Assembly (NCBI GenBank): GCA_965546615.1
Contig: CBEUVQ010000013.1
Location: 1 to 53,897, forward strand
Source: CBEUVQ01 sp965546615
GTDB taxonomy: Bacteria; Bacillota; Desulfotomaculia; Desulfotomaculales; Desulfohalotomaculaceae
DNA: 53,897 bases
Reading direction: 5' to 3'
Shown: positions 25,918 to 34,844 of the stretch, one piece after another
Position numbering within the stretch: the first letter of the stretch is position 1
Layout: the number at the start of each line of letters is the position of its first letter
Position numbers and translations under genes: made by a program
The notes under the pieces: generated by a model
Seen by the model: the letters and a program-made list of their open reading frames with translations, nothing else
What the model was told of the DNA's origin: nothing
Databases searched by the model: none

Positions 25918-26355
25918 GTGAAAGCGCGCTTAATGAATGACATGAAAGAAGCAATGAAGGCTAAGAACAAGCTCAAAGTAGACACTATCCGCATGGCCAA
26001 CGCTGCAATAAAGAATGCTGAGATAAACGCTAAAAAGGAGCTGACCGACAGCGAGGTGCAGGATATTATTGCCAAAGAAATAAAAATGCGCCGAGATGCA
26101 CTGGAAGAATATCAAAAAGCCGGTCGTGCTGATGAAGTGGAGAAGTTAAATCAAGAAATCAGCATCTTGATGGTCTATATGCCGGAGCAGCTGTCGGAAC
26201 AAGAACTGAGAGAAATTGTGCGGCAAGCAATAGCTCAAACCGGTGCTCAAAGTGCCAAAGATATGGGTAAAGTGATGGGGGCGCTGATGCCGAAAGTAAA
26301 AGGCAGGGCCGACGGCAAGCTGGTAAGCGGTATAGTAAAAGAACTGTTAGTTTAA
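25918..26355 (+). CDS. yqeY: GatB/YqeY domain protein
   Basis: Encodes 145 residues, all helical, with the YqeY core LMNDMKEAMKAKNKLKVDTI, KEIKMRRDALEEYQKAGR and the tail KGRADGKLVSGIVKELL. The domain resembles the tRNA-binding tail of GatB, but YqeY's role is not known. GTG 25918 fits the GAAGGGTG at 25905-25911; GTG 25909 overlaps it. Confidence 0.92.
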   Translation: MKARLMNDMKEAMKAKNKLKVDTIRMANAAIKNAEINAKKELTDSEVQDIIAKEIKMRRDALEEYQKAGRADEVEKLNQEISILMVYMPEQLSEQELREIVRQAIAQTGAQSAKDMGKVMGALMPKVKGRADGKLVSGIVKELLV

Positions 26356-26411
26356 CCGGCAAGGTCATTCGAATTTGTCGGCAAACTTTGAGAATAAAAA
26401 CGAACACTGCG

Positions 26412-26456
26412 GAATAAAGTAAAAAGCTACAGGCTGCTGGCAGCAATCTGTAGCTT
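26412..26456 (-). terminator. Intrinsic terminator of the khtTU operon
   Basis: AAGCTACAG (26424-26432) pairs with CTGTAGCTT (26448-26456), with an inner GCTG/CAGC pairing. Read on the reverse strand it is followed by TTTTTACTTTATT, a good U-tract. Confidence 0.78.
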
Positions 26457-27687
26457 ACAGTGTTTTTGAACGTAATTTTTGTCTTTTGCCTTTAAGTGCC
26501 GGCCACTTAAAGACTTTAGCCAGCCGGCTGTAAACCCATTTTGATTCCTTGGTCAGCAGCGGACCTAAAATGGCTAAAAGCAGTACGTAAAGAGCTGCAA
26601 ACGGCTGCAGGATTGGCAGCAGTCCGCCTGCCTTGGCCAAGTTGGCGAGAATGATGGAAAATTCGCCGCGAGAGGTGATGGTTAAGCCGATATTGGTTGA
26701 GGCCATGTAAGAGTAACCTGCTTTGCGTCCTATAATTAACCCGGCAGCGAAATTGCCAAGAATGGTGACTGCTACAGCTGTCAAAGCAGGCCAGATTGCT
26801 CCGCTGAGCGATAATGGGTCGATGCTTAATCCGAAACTAAAGAAGAATAATGCTCCGAAAAAATCTCGAAAGGGCACTACCAGGTGTTCAATTCGGTCTA
26901 AATGATCAGTTTCCGCTAACACCAAACCTACCAGTAATGCACCGATTGCTTCTGCCACGTGAAGGGTTTCGGAAAATCCGGCCACTAATATCATAATTGC
27001 AAAAACTATCAGCATAAAAATTTCATCTGACGGCACATTCAAGATGCGGTTAATTGCGGGGGCAAACTTTCGGCCAAGCAAAATAAACGACAGCATGAAG
27101 CCCAATGAAATGCCGGCAGACAGAAAGACCTCTGTCGGTGAGGTTGAACCGGTAAGTACTAAGCTCGATACAATGGATAAATACACTGCAGTGAATACAT
27201 CTTGATAAAGCATTAAGCCCAAAATCATTTCTGTTTCGGTGCGAACGGTTCTTTTTAACTCTACCAATACTTTTGCCACAATGGCGCTGGAAGATATGGT
27301 GATAATTCCGGCGACCACCAAAGTTTCTTTGAGCGGCCACCCCCATAGATAGGGTAAAGCTAAAGCTAATGTCAAGTTAATCAGCATGTAAGTTGTTCCG
27401 CCTAAAAATATCGACTTACCTGCTTTTAATAAACGGTTAACTGAAAATTCCAGCCCCAGATAAAACAGCAAAAAAAGAATTCCCAAACGTCCCAAAAAAT
27501 GAATGAGCGGCGTACTTTCTATAAAGCGAAAATCTAAAATGCCGATTACCGGTGCGTGAGGGCCGACAATCATGCCGGCCAAAATCAAGAACGGAACAAT
27601 GGAAATGCGCAGGCGTGCCGATAACAAAGCAGCTGCAGCAACTATGCATAATGCTAAACCTAATTCAAATAACAGGTGTGATTCCAT
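26455..27687 (-). CDS. khtU: CPA2 family K+(Na+)/H+ antiporter, KhtU-like
   Basis: Encodes 410 residues with about 12-13 hydrophobic helices and no C-terminal RCK domain. Typical CPA2 motifs: FLLFYLGLEFSV, ITISSSAIVAKVLVEL, and GRKAGYSYMASTNIGLTITS before SRGEFSIILANLAK. KhtU in B. subtilis exports K+ in exchange for H+ and needs the separate regulatory subunit KhtT. Its ATG overlaps the khtT stop by one base, so translation is coupled. K+ rather than Na+ is inferred from the pairing. Confidence 0.85.
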   Translation of the reverse strand: MESHLLFELGLALCIVAAAALLSARLRISIVPFLILAGMIVGPHAPVIGILDFRFIESTPLIHFLGRLGILFLLFYLGLEFSVNRLLKAGKSIFLGGTTYMLINLTLALALPYLWGWPLKETLVVAGIITISSSAIVAKVLVELKRTVRTETEMILGLMLYQDVFTAVYLSIVSSLVLTGSTSPTEVFLSAGISLGFMLSFILLGRKFAPAINRILNVPSDEIFMLIVFAIMILVAGFSETLHVAEAIGALLVGLVLAETDHLDRIEHLVVPFRDFFGALFFFSFGLSIDPLSLSGAIWPALTAVAVTILGNFAAGLIIGRKAGYSYMASTNIGLTITSRGEFSIILANLAKAGGLLPILQPFAALYVLLLAILGPLLTKESKWVYSRLAKVFKWPALKGKRQKLRSKTL

Positions 27688-28184
27688 TATTGGCAGCTCC
27701 CGTTAAGGATGAGATCTTTACATTCCTTAACTTGTTTGCGGGTGCCGATTACCACTAAAGTTGCTCCAGCATCAACGGTTTGCTCCGGACCGGGGTTTAC
27801 TATTTTTTCGTTCTTTTTTAAAATGGCGATAATCATTGCTCCGGTACATTTGCGTATATGCAGTTCACCTATTGTTTTCCCTACTGACTTAGCATTAGCA
27901 TCAACTTTATACCATTCGAAAATCATATCATTAAAGGCTACGTCAACCGATTCTAAAGCCTTAGGCATATAAGCCATGCCGCCGATAATTCCGCTTACCC
28001 GGCGGGCTTCGGTATCGTCCAATGTAACCATAGAGATGCTTTCTTCAGGGTCTTCATTATCAAAATGGTGAATTTCCCGCCGACCGTCATCGTGTACTAC
28101 AATAACCAATTTGTCGCCACTGCGTGTATTTACTTGAAACTTTCGGCCAATTCCCGGAAGATCAATTTCCTTAATTAAAGACAT
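27687..28184 (-). CDS. khtT: KhtT-like regulatory subunit with RCK_C (TrkA-C) domain
   Basis: Encodes 165 residues. An N-terminal KhtT-specific domain (about 1-75; LPGIGRKFQVNTRSGDKLVI) is followed by a TrkA-C/RCK_C domain (about 83-163; VGKTIGELHIRKCTGAMIIAI and ATLVVIGTRKQVKECKDLI). RCK_C domains of this group can bind c-di-AMP. The start is ATG 28184, just after AGGAGTG; an upstream ATG (28238) would add 18 residues without a ribosome site. Confidence 0.85.
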   Translation of the reverse strand: MSLIKEIDLPGIGRKFQVNTRSGDKLVIVVHDDGRREIHHFDNEDPEESISMVTLDDTEARRVSGIIGGMAYMPKALESVDVAFNDMIFEWYKVDANAKSVGKTIGELHIRKCTGAMIIAILKKNEKIVNPGPEQTVDAGATLVVIGTRKQVKECKDLILNGSCQ

Positions 28185-28461
28185 AAAAAACACTCCTAAC
28201 TGCTTGTCAGTTGTCAGATAAACGCACGTTTTTTCCAATATAATAACATAATCAATTAAAATTATCCATGAAATGATGATTGGTACAAGGGGAAAGGGAA
28301 TACTTTATTTTTTCATCATCTATGGGAATTTGCTTATGTGCTGTAACGAAAAGGGTATGTTTGCAATTTGAAATCATAAAAATCCTAAAACTAAAAAAAG
28401 GGAGAACTTACAAATAGTCGAAAGATATTCCATAGGGGGGAATATTGGCAGGTGACAAATA
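28185..28461. other. AT-rich divergent intergenic region between khtT and the histidine kinase
   Basis: About 280 bases with no credible ORF or stable hairpin. It should hold the divergent promoters for khtTU and the kinase. A strong AGGTGA ribosome site at 28450-28455 has no ATG, GTG or TTG at normal spacing. Confidence 0.5.
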
Positions 28462-28509
28462 ATTATTCGCATCAATAGGTATAAATTTATTTTAACTCAA
28501 GTCGTTTTA

Positions 28510-30000
28510 TTGGCAGTCTATTTGCTGACCGCTAAAATTTGCTTGTTGTTAAACTGCGAGGTGTTTTTAACCGTTCATTTAGTGCTGGAACTGTCCGGCA
28601 TAATAATTTCCATATTGGTGAGCATTTTTTGTTGTTATGAATTTCAATACAAACATCAACGAAAGATGTTAATTCTTGCTTTAGCTTTCTGCGCTTTGGC
28701 AATGCTTGATTTTGTGCACACACTTTCTTATTTAGGCATGCCAAATTTTATCACCGAAAACAGCACCAATAAAGCTTCTATATACTGGGTATTGGCCCGC
28801 TTGGTGCAGAGTGTGGGAATTTTTTTAGCAGTTTTTTTGCCGAATAAAAAACTGCACATTTCAATTGTACCGTTTTTGTGTTTGACGGTGCTTTTGACAG
28901 CTGTCGGAATAGCTGCGGCTGCTGCTTATATGCCTTATTTGCCGGTAATGTATGATCCGCAGCTGAAATCTCAAACAACTGCAAAAATTTTTGCTGAATA
29001 TTTAGTGATTTTCCTCTATATTTTAACGGCAATAAAGCTGCTGATTAGTAAGCTGGATGACAGGCGGGATTTGTGGCTTGTTTATGCCTTGAGTTTCGGT
29101 ATATTTGGTGAGATAGCTTTTGCTGCCGGCGATGCGGTTTATGATTCTTACAATTTATTAGGGCATATGTTTAAAATAATATCTTTCAGCTTACTGCTTA
29201 AAGGCTTTTTGGATGAGGCAATCGGTGAGCTTTATCGAACAAATGAAAAGCTTAACGCCCAGCGATTGGCTCTGGAGGAGGCCAATAAGCAGTTAAAAAA
29301 AGCAGATCAATTAAAGGATGATTTTTTGGCTGTCACCAGCCATGAGCTTAGATCGCCGCTTACGGCAATTATTGCTTTTGCTGAGCTTTTACATGACCCG
29401 CAAACAGGATCGTTAAATCCACTGCAAAGGGATTATCTTAACGAAATAACTGACAGCAGTAATGACTTGTTGAATCGAGTTAATGAGATTAGAGATTTAT
29501 CGCGAATAAAAGCCGGCAAAATGGTGCTGCGCTTTGAAAAAGTGCAGCTGAAAAAATTGATTGAGAGTGCTGCGAGACGTTTTGAGCCACAGTTTAAAAT
29601 TAAAGGGATAGCTTTAAAAGTATGTATTTCAAAAGATTTGGCAGTTCGTGGTGACAGCGGGAGAATTGGTCAAATTTTAAACAATCTAATAACTAATGCC
29701 CTTAAATTTACCCCTTCCGGCGGTGAAGTAACAATTAGTGTTGATGAAAATACAATTTCTAATCAAGCAGAAATAACAGTTGCAGATAACGGTATAGGTA
29801 TTAGTCCGTCGGAGCAGCAGGCGGTTTTTGAAATGTTTTATCAGGTAGACGCCACCAGTTCGCGGAGCTATGGCGGTACCGGTATCGGCTTGTCTTTAGT
29901 GAAAAACCTGGTGGAGATGCATGGTGGAACTATTAAACTAGTTAGCGAATGCAATAAAGGCAGCGCTTTTACTTTTACTCTTCCTTTGTATCACCGATAA
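28510..30000 (+). CDS. MASE3-type membrane sensor histidine kinase
   Basis: Encodes 496 residues from TTG 28510. The N-terminal ~230 residues form a seven-helix MASE3-like membrane sensor (MLDFVHTLSYLGMPNF is characteristic). Then come a short coiled coil (about 240-270), a HisKA dimerisation domain with phospho-accepting His in SHELRSPLTAI (about 277-287) and an ATPase domain with NNLITNALKFTP, ADNGIGIS and GGTGIGLSL. The open frame extends upstream to 28456 and would add a basic segment plus a full first helix, beginning at a non-standard ATT (28462) 6 bases after AGGTGA. The signal is unknown. The cognate regulator is 30 bases downstream. Confidence 0.88.
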   Translation: MAVYLLTAKICLLLNCEVFLTVHLVLELSGIIISILVSIFCCYEFQYKHQRKMLILALAFCALAMLDFVHTLSYLGMPNFITENSTNKASIYWVLARLVQSVGIFLAVFLPNKKLHISIVPFLCLTVLLTAVGIAAAAAYMPYLPVMYDPQLKSQTTAKIFAEYLVIFLYILTAIKLLISKLDDRRDLWLVYALSFGIFGEIAFAAGDAVYDSYNLLGHMFKIISFSLLLKGFLDEAIGELYRTNEKLNAQRLALEEANKQLKKADQLKDDFLAVTSHELRSPLTAIIAFAELLHDPQTGSLNPLQRDYLNEITDSSNDLLNRVNEIRDLSRIKAGKMVLRFEKVQLKKLIESAARRFEPQFKIKGIALKVCISKDLAVRGDSGRIGQILNNLITNALKFTPSGGEVTISVDENTISNQAEITVADNGIGISPSEQQAVFEMFYQVDATSSRSYGGTGIGLSLVKNLVEMHGGTIKLVSECNKGSAFTFTLPLYHR

Positions 30001-30030
30001 TACATGAAATATGTTATCTGAGGTGAAAAA

Positions 30031-30720
30031 ATGCAGAAAAAGGTTCTTGTAGTTGATGATGATGTAAAAGTGTTAAAAATATTAGATCATGCTTTAACTC
30101 GTGAAGGGTTAGCGGTTATTCAGGCCCAAAGCGGTAACGAAGCACTGATCAAAATTAAAAAGACGCAGCCTGATTTGATTTTGCTGGATTTAATGATGCC
30201 TGAAATGGATGGTTTTGAAACACTGCGGCAGTTAAAAACTTTTTGCGATGCACCGGTGATTATTTTGTCTGCCCGCGATACCGAACTTGACAAGGTTGTT
30301 GGGTTTCGAATGGGAGTTGATGATTATCAAGTTAAACCGTTCAGCCCGTTGGAATTGGCTCTGCGGGTAAAGGCGGTGCTGCGCCGAGCTGCTAAAGCAC
30401 AATCTGATCAGCAAACTTCAAAAATCATTAATATTGATCAATTGGTAATCGATTATGATCAGCGTTTGGTTGAAAAGAATGGCAGAAAAATCGAATTAAC
30501 GCCAAAAGAGTTTGAACTGCTTTGGTTAATGGCTTCTCACCCTAATCAAGTATTTACTAAAGAGCGTCTTTTAGAGTGCATTTGGGGCACTGCCTTTCAT
30601 GGTTATGAAAACACTGTGAATGTGCATATCAGGAGACTGCGTGAGAGAATTGAAGATAATCCTTCAAAACCACATTACATTAAGACTGTTTGGGGAATAG
30701 GCTACAAATTTGTTTACTAA
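30031..30720 (+). CDS. OmpR/PhoB family response regulator
   Basis: Encodes 229 residues. The receiver domain has DDD (9-11), phospho-acceptor Asp in LILLDLMMPEMDG (about 53) and VKPFSPLEL with the conserved Lys. The winged-helix effector (about 130-229) includes ELTPKEFELLWLMASHP and VNVHIRRLRERIEDNPS. Paired with the MASE3 kinase. Targets are not known; the following SOD-chemoreceptor unit is a possible one. Confidence 0.93.
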   Translation: MQKKVLVVDDDVKVLKILDHALTREGLAVIQAQSGNEALIKIKKTQPDLILLDLMMPEMDGFETLRQLKTFCDAPVIILSARDTELDKVVGFRMGVDDYQVKPFSPLELALRVKAVLRRAAKAQSDQQTSKIINIDQLVIDYDQRLVEKNGRKIELTPKEFELLWLMASHPNQVFTKERLLECIWGTAFHGYENTVNVHIRRLRERIEDNPSKPHYIKTVWGIGYKFVY

Positions 30721-30769
30721 AAAGTGCTGCCAAAATGTTTTTCAGTAATAACTGGGCGAAAAACTGTCA

Positions 30770-30803
30770 GCTGCGGTGGCTGTTGAGCAGCGGCGTTTTT
30801 TTT
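30770..30803 (+). terminator. Possible terminator after the response regulator
   Basis: GCTGC (30770-30774) pairs with GCAGC (30787-30791) ahead of GGCG and a run of eight T (30796-30803). The stem is short, so the call is tentative. Confidence 0.4.
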
Positions 30804-30889
30804 AATAAAAATTTAATAAATAGTTTATAACCTTTTAAGTACTGTTTTATATATTTCTGTTAAATAATCCAATCGGAGGTAAATATACG

Positions 30890-31501
30890 TTGAAACAGTG
30901 CGAACAATTTCAAGCGGAGAACAATGTTATATCCGTTGAACAATACAGACATCACTATAATGCTTATTTCAAGGTGTTTGAACATAAACTGCGCGAAATC
31001 AGAGCAAGGCTGTTAAAAGCTAATACAGATTATGTTGACAATGTTTTCAGCATGTTTCGCGTGTTAAAGATGGAAGAGGCTTCATTGAGGAACTCGCTGA
31101 TTTTGCATCAAAATTATTTTAATTCACTCGGACAGGGGGGGAATAATGTTTCTCCTCAACTGTTAAACATGATAATTGAAAAATTCGGCTCGATGGAAGA
31201 ATGGTTAGAAGAATTCACTGCATTGGCAAGATCGTCCCGAGGCTGGGTTGTCTTGGGCTTTGATCTTTTTGAAGGTAAGTTAATTAATAACATCTGCGAC
31301 GACCATCCGGAGGGATTATGGATGATTGTGCCGTTACTTACATTAGATGTTTTTGAACATGCTTATCAGCTGGATTATGGCTCTGATAAAGAAAAATACA
31401 TTATGAATTTTTTAGATAACGTTAACTGGACGTGCGCAAATAATGAACTGGAACGGGCATTAAAATTACATAAAAATTTTTCTGAAAAGGATGATGAATA
31501 A
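30890..31501 (+). CDS. Divergent Fe/Mn superoxide dismutase-like protein
   Basis: Encodes 203 residues with the SOD fold in order. All four metal ligands are present: His22 (YRHHYNAYF), His73 (LILHQNYF), Asp153 and His157 (LDVFEHAYQLDY). Second-sphere residues differ from enzymes: the positions of E. coli His30 and Tyr34 are Tyr26 and Phe30, the Fe-type Gln69 is Ser, and the tryptophan after the Asp ligand is Phe155. The gateway and proton-relay pair is therefore altered. TTG start behind CGGAGG. Its stop overlaps the next gene's ATG (TAATG), coupling it to a chemoreceptor. It may be a low-activity enzyme or a redox-sensing metalloprotein. Confidence 0.82.
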   Translation: MKQCEQFQAENNVISVEQYRHHYNAYFKVFEHKLREIRARLLKANTDYVDNVFSMFRVLKMEEASLRNSLILHQNYFNSLGQGGNNVSPQLLNMIIEKFGSMEEWLEEFTALARSSRGWVVLGFDLFEGKLINNICDDHPEGLWMIVPLLTLDVFEHAYQLDYGSDKEKYIMNFLDNVNWTCANNELERALKLHKNFSEKDDE

Positions 31502-32787
31502 TGAAAACATTAATGGCGTTGTTTAGCAGACAGGAAAAAGAAGAAGATTCTGCTGCGGTATATCGTTCAGTGGCTGAAGCGTTATCTTTTAGCAGGTTTT
31601 CCACTACTTACACAGACTTGGCAAATTATAAAATCTCTAACCGCATCAGTGACATATCTAATCAAATTAACTCTCTTTCGGCAGCAGCTCAGCAGTTAAT
31701 GGCATCGATAGAAGAAATAAATGCGGCTATTCAAAATGCGAATGGTATGCAGGAAGCAATCAACATTTCAGTTGAGAATGCCCGTGAAGTGCTTAATGAT
31801 ACATTGAGTAGGCTGGATACCGCTCAAAAGTCTGTTCATGAACTTAACGATGTTTTTAAAGAACTTGATGAAAAAATCAGCCGGATTGGGAAGACAGTAG
31901 AGGTGATTGATGATATTACATCGCAGACGGATATTCTCGCTCTTAATGCAACAATTGAAGCTGCCCGCGCAGGTGAAGCGGGGCGGGGGTTTGCAGTGGT
32001 GGCGGAGGAAATTAGAAAGCTGGCTGATGAAACCAAAAAATCTTCTGACGAAATTAAAAGCATCACCCATCAAATTTTAGAAAAAATGGAAGCAACACTT
32101 CAGGTTTATAATAAAAGTGCTGAATCAATTACCCAAAGTATTTCTGCTACCAATGAATTAAAAGATCCTTTTGCCACTATTGAACAAAATATTGATATGA
32201 TGACGGCAACTCTGCAAGAATTGGGGTCAGCCACTGAACAGCAAACAAATGCTACTAACGAAATGGCGTTGAAAACCGATAATGTCTATCGGAATATCAA
32301 CTTTACAGATGAAATTGCTGCTGACACCGGTGAACACACCGCTTTATCAAAAGAGGTGTACCAAAAGGCATGGGAAACGGTAACTAAGGACAAGAATTAC
32401 CAAAAAGTTGGTTTGATTGGCTTTTTGGCAGAAAGGATTATTGATCATGCTTTATGGTTGGAAAAAGTAATCAGCGTACTCAGTGATAAACAAACGATTA
32501 CCGAAGAATTGTCTGATCATAATAAATGTAAATTAGGTCAATGGTATTACGGTGAAGGTGCCAATGTGATGAAAGAATACCCTGCGCATATACAGCAGCT
32601 GTTTAAAGATTTGGAAGAGCCGCACCGTTTAGTGCATCTTTATGGACGGGAAGCTGTTTACTATCATCAACAGGGAAATGAAGAAGAATCTTTTAAACAA
32701 GTTTTAAATTTAACCAACACATCTAAAGAGATTATAAGCACCTTTATGAAACTAATGTTTGAGATAACAAAACATGATGAAAACTAA
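31501..32787 (+). CDS. Soluble chemoreceptor with C-terminal zinc-binding CZB domain
   Basis: Encodes 428 residues with no transmembrane helix. The N-terminal half is an MCP signalling domain (about 20-300) with the tip TDILALNATIEAARAGEAGRG. The C-terminal ~100 residues form a CZB domain with the His-Cys-His-His zinc set: DHALWLEKV, NKCKLGQWYYGEG and PHRLVH. CZB proteins such as Helicobacter TlpD respond to oxidants through the zinc-bound cysteine. Translationally coupled to the SOD-like gene, suggesting the pair reports oxidant stress to the chemotaxis machinery. Confidence 0.9.
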   Translation: MKTLMALFSRQEKEEDSAAVYRSVAEALSFSRFSTTYTDLANYKISNRISDISNQINSLSAAAQQLMASIEEINAAIQNANGMQEAINISVENAREVLNDTLSRLDTAQKSVHELNDVFKELDEKISRIGKTVEVIDDITSQTDILALNATIEAARAGEAGRGFAVVAEEIRKLADETKKSSDEIKSITHQILEKMEATLQVYNKSAESITQSISATNELKDPFATIEQNIDMMTATLQELGSATEQQTNATNEMALKTDNVYRNINFTDEIAADTGEHTALSKEVYQKAWETVTKDKNYQKVGLIGFLAERIIDHALWLEKVISVLSDKQTITEELSDHNKCKLGQWYYGEGANVMKEYPAHIQQLFKDLEEPHRLVHLYGREAVYYHQQGNEEESFKQVLNLTNTSKEIISTFMKLMFEITKHDEN

Positions 32788-32874
32788 TTTATCTTTTGTT
32801 TGGGATTTAATTTTAAGTAAAATGAATTTATAATATGTGTTGGGTAGTTAACTTAACAAGAGGGGATGAAAATA

Positions 32875-33864
32875 ATGCCGAAACGTTACCTAAACCGTTT
32901 TTTAGCTTTTATGCTGACGGCGATTTTGGCAGTAACGCTGATTGGCTGCGGCACAAGTGATCAACAAACTGCAAATGACCAATCCGCTTCAGAGATGAAG
33001 CCGCTGAAAATCGGAGTGCTTCCGGTGGTAGACAGTCTGCCTTTTTACATAGCCGAAGCGGAAGGGATGTTTAAAGAACAGGGTATTGAGGTAGAGCTGG
33101 TTCCGTTTCCTTCACCGCAAGAAATCTCTGCTGCGATGCAAGCAGGCAAAATCGATGGTTTGGTAACGGATATGATTGTTGCGGCGCTGCTGAAAAATGG
33201 CGGTACCGATCTGAAAGTGACAAATGTTGCCTTGGCTTCTACACCTGATGTAAGGCATTTTGCTGTTGTCGCTTCACCAAACTCAAGTATTGACTCTATT
33301 GCGGATTTAAAAGGGAACGAAGTGGCTATTTCTAAAAACAGCATTATTGAATATGTTTTAGATGAACTGCTGCAGGACGGCGGTTTAACTCCGGAAGATG
33401 TAAAAAAAGTAGCGGTTCCTAAAATACCGGTACGCCTGCAGGCCTTAGAAAACGATCAAGTTGCTGCGGCAGTTTTTCCTGACCCAATGGCTTTTCTGGC
33501 AGAGCATCAAGGGGCAAAATTAGTGGCTGATGATACAAAACACACCGGTATCAGTCAATCAGTGCTTGTTTTTCAACAGAAAGCACTTGATGAAAATCGC
33601 GAAGCCGTTAAACGCTTAGTAAAGGCTTATGGAGATGCCGGGCAGGCATTAAACAATGATCCTGCTAAGTTTAAGGATTTAGTGGCAGAGAAAGCTAACG
33701 TGCCTAATGAAGTGAAAGACAGCTTCCAATGTCCACCCTTCCCGCTGCCGGAACTTCCCGGTGAAAGTGATGTGCAGCAAGTAATGGATTGGATGCTGAA
33801 TAAAGGCTTAATTGATCAGGCTTTTGCTTACAACGATTTTATTGAATCGAATATTGTGCAGTAA
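32875..33864 (+). CDS. NitT/TauT (SsuA/NMT1-like) ABC transporter substrate-binding lipoprotein
   Basis: Encodes 329 residues. It has a lipoprotein signal peptide with lipobox LIGC at about 21-24, then a periplasmic-binding-protein-2 fold opening with KPLKIGVLPVVDSLPFYIAEAEGMF and IEVELVPFPSPQE-type strands typical of NMT1/SsuA proteins. Ligand unknown (sulfonates, nitrate, thiamine precursors and others are used by relatives). ATG 32875 is 9 bases after AGAGGGG; ATG 32866 abuts it. A good terminator follows, so transporter genes downstream need read-through or another promoter. Confidence 0.88.
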   Translation: MPKRYLNRFLAFMLTAILAVTLIGCGTSDQQTANDQSASEMKPLKIGVLPVVDSLPFYIAEAEGMFKEQGIEVELVPFPSPQEISAAMQAGKIDGLVTDMIVAALLKNGGTDLKVTNVALASTPDVRHFAVVASPNSSIDSIADLKGNEVAISKNSIIEYVLDELLQDGGLTPEDVKKVAVPKIPVRLQALENDQVAAAVFPDPMAFLAEHQGAKLVADDTKHTGISQSVLVFQQKALDENREAVKRLVKAYGDAGQALNNDPAKFKDLVAEKANVPNEVKDSFQCPPFPLPELPGESDVQQVMDWMLNKGLIDQAFAYNDFIESNIVQ

Positions 33865-33867
33865 TAT

Positions 33868-33903
33868 TTCAGGCGGGCGAAAATGTCCGCCTGAATTTTA
33901 TTG
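33868..33903 (+). terminator. Terminator between the binding protein and its ABC genes
   Basis: TTCAGGCGG (33868-33876) pairs with CCGCCTGAA (33887-33895), then TTTTATTG. It would raise binding-protein mRNA relative to ATPase and permease. Confidence 0.85.
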
Positions 33904-34070
33904 TCTGTCATTTTCTTAGAAACAGCGGGGTGATGTGCATCCAGTATTTGCAAATATAAAAGGACGTTATAAGATGAATTTTTTATAGACGACAAGCAAA
34001 GAAAAAGATGTTATGATAATAGATGTAATTTTACAATAATTTTTTAGATTGACTGCTGAGGAGGAACGCG

Positions 34071-34832
34071 ATGCCAAATCTTGCCGACAGCATGATCGAT
34101 GTAAAAGAACTCTCAGTTAGTTATCGGCAGCAAAAAAAAGAGATACCGGCGTTGGCAGGTGTTTCTTTTAATATACCCCGCGGCAGTTCTTGCGCATTGT
34201 TAGGTCCGTCAGGGTGCGGTAAATCAACTTTGCTTTATGTTCTATCAGGCTTGATTGACCGTTTCAGCGGTCAAGTGCTGGTTAACGGCAGACCTGTAAA
34301 TAGTGAAGCAGGAAAAACCGCACTCATTTTGCAGGATTATGGTCTGCTGCCTTGGAAAACAGTTCATGGCAATATCGAACTGGGTATGCAAATCAGAGGG
34401 GACAGTAAAGAACAAAGGAAAGCTAAAGTTAAGCAGGTACTTACTGAGTTGGGCATGTGGGAAATGCATGACCGCTATCCTGCCCAGCTGAGCGGCGGTC
34501 AACGGCAGCGTGTTGCTATCGCCCGGGCATTAGCATTGGAACCGGATCTGCTGTTAATGGACGAGCCTTTTTCCGCTTTGGATGCTTTAACGAGAGAAAA
34601 ACTGCAAAGACAGGTGCTGGATATCTGGAAATCCAGGGGGGTTACGCTGGTGTTGGTGACGCACAGCATAGAAGAAGCGGTGTTTTTAGGACAGAAAATT
34701 ATTGTACTGACTGGTCATCCCGGACAGATTTTGGAAATTGTTGACAATGCGCGGGTGGGTGAACCTAATTATCGCAAATCAAAAGAGTTTCACGAACTTA
34801 CTTCTAAGCTGCGTGAAAAGCTAATTCCTTAA
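34071..34832 (+). CDS. NitT/TauT-type ABC transporter ATPase
   Basis: Encodes 253 residues of an SsuB/TauB-like ATPase: Walker A GPSGCGKST (about 44-52), Q-loop ILQDYGLLPW, signature LSGGQRQRV and Walker B LLLMDEPFSALD, followed by the H-loop VTHSIEEAV. ATG 34071 behind GAGGAGG. Twelve bases before the permease gene, so they form one unit. Confidence 0.93.
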   Translation: MPNLADSMIDVKELSVSYRQQKKEIPALAGVSFNIPRGSSCALLGPSGCGKSTLLYVLSGLIDRFSGQVLVNGRPVNSEAGKTALILQDYGLLPWKTVHGNIELGMQIRGDSKEQRKAKVKQVLTELGMWEMHDRYPAQLSGGQRQRVAIARALALEPDLLLMDEPFSALDALTREKLQRQVLDIWKSRGVTLVLVTHSIEEAVFLGQKIIVLTGHPGQILEIVDNARVGEPNYRKSKEFHELTSKLREKLIP

Positions 34833-34844
34833 CGGTGAGGTAAC

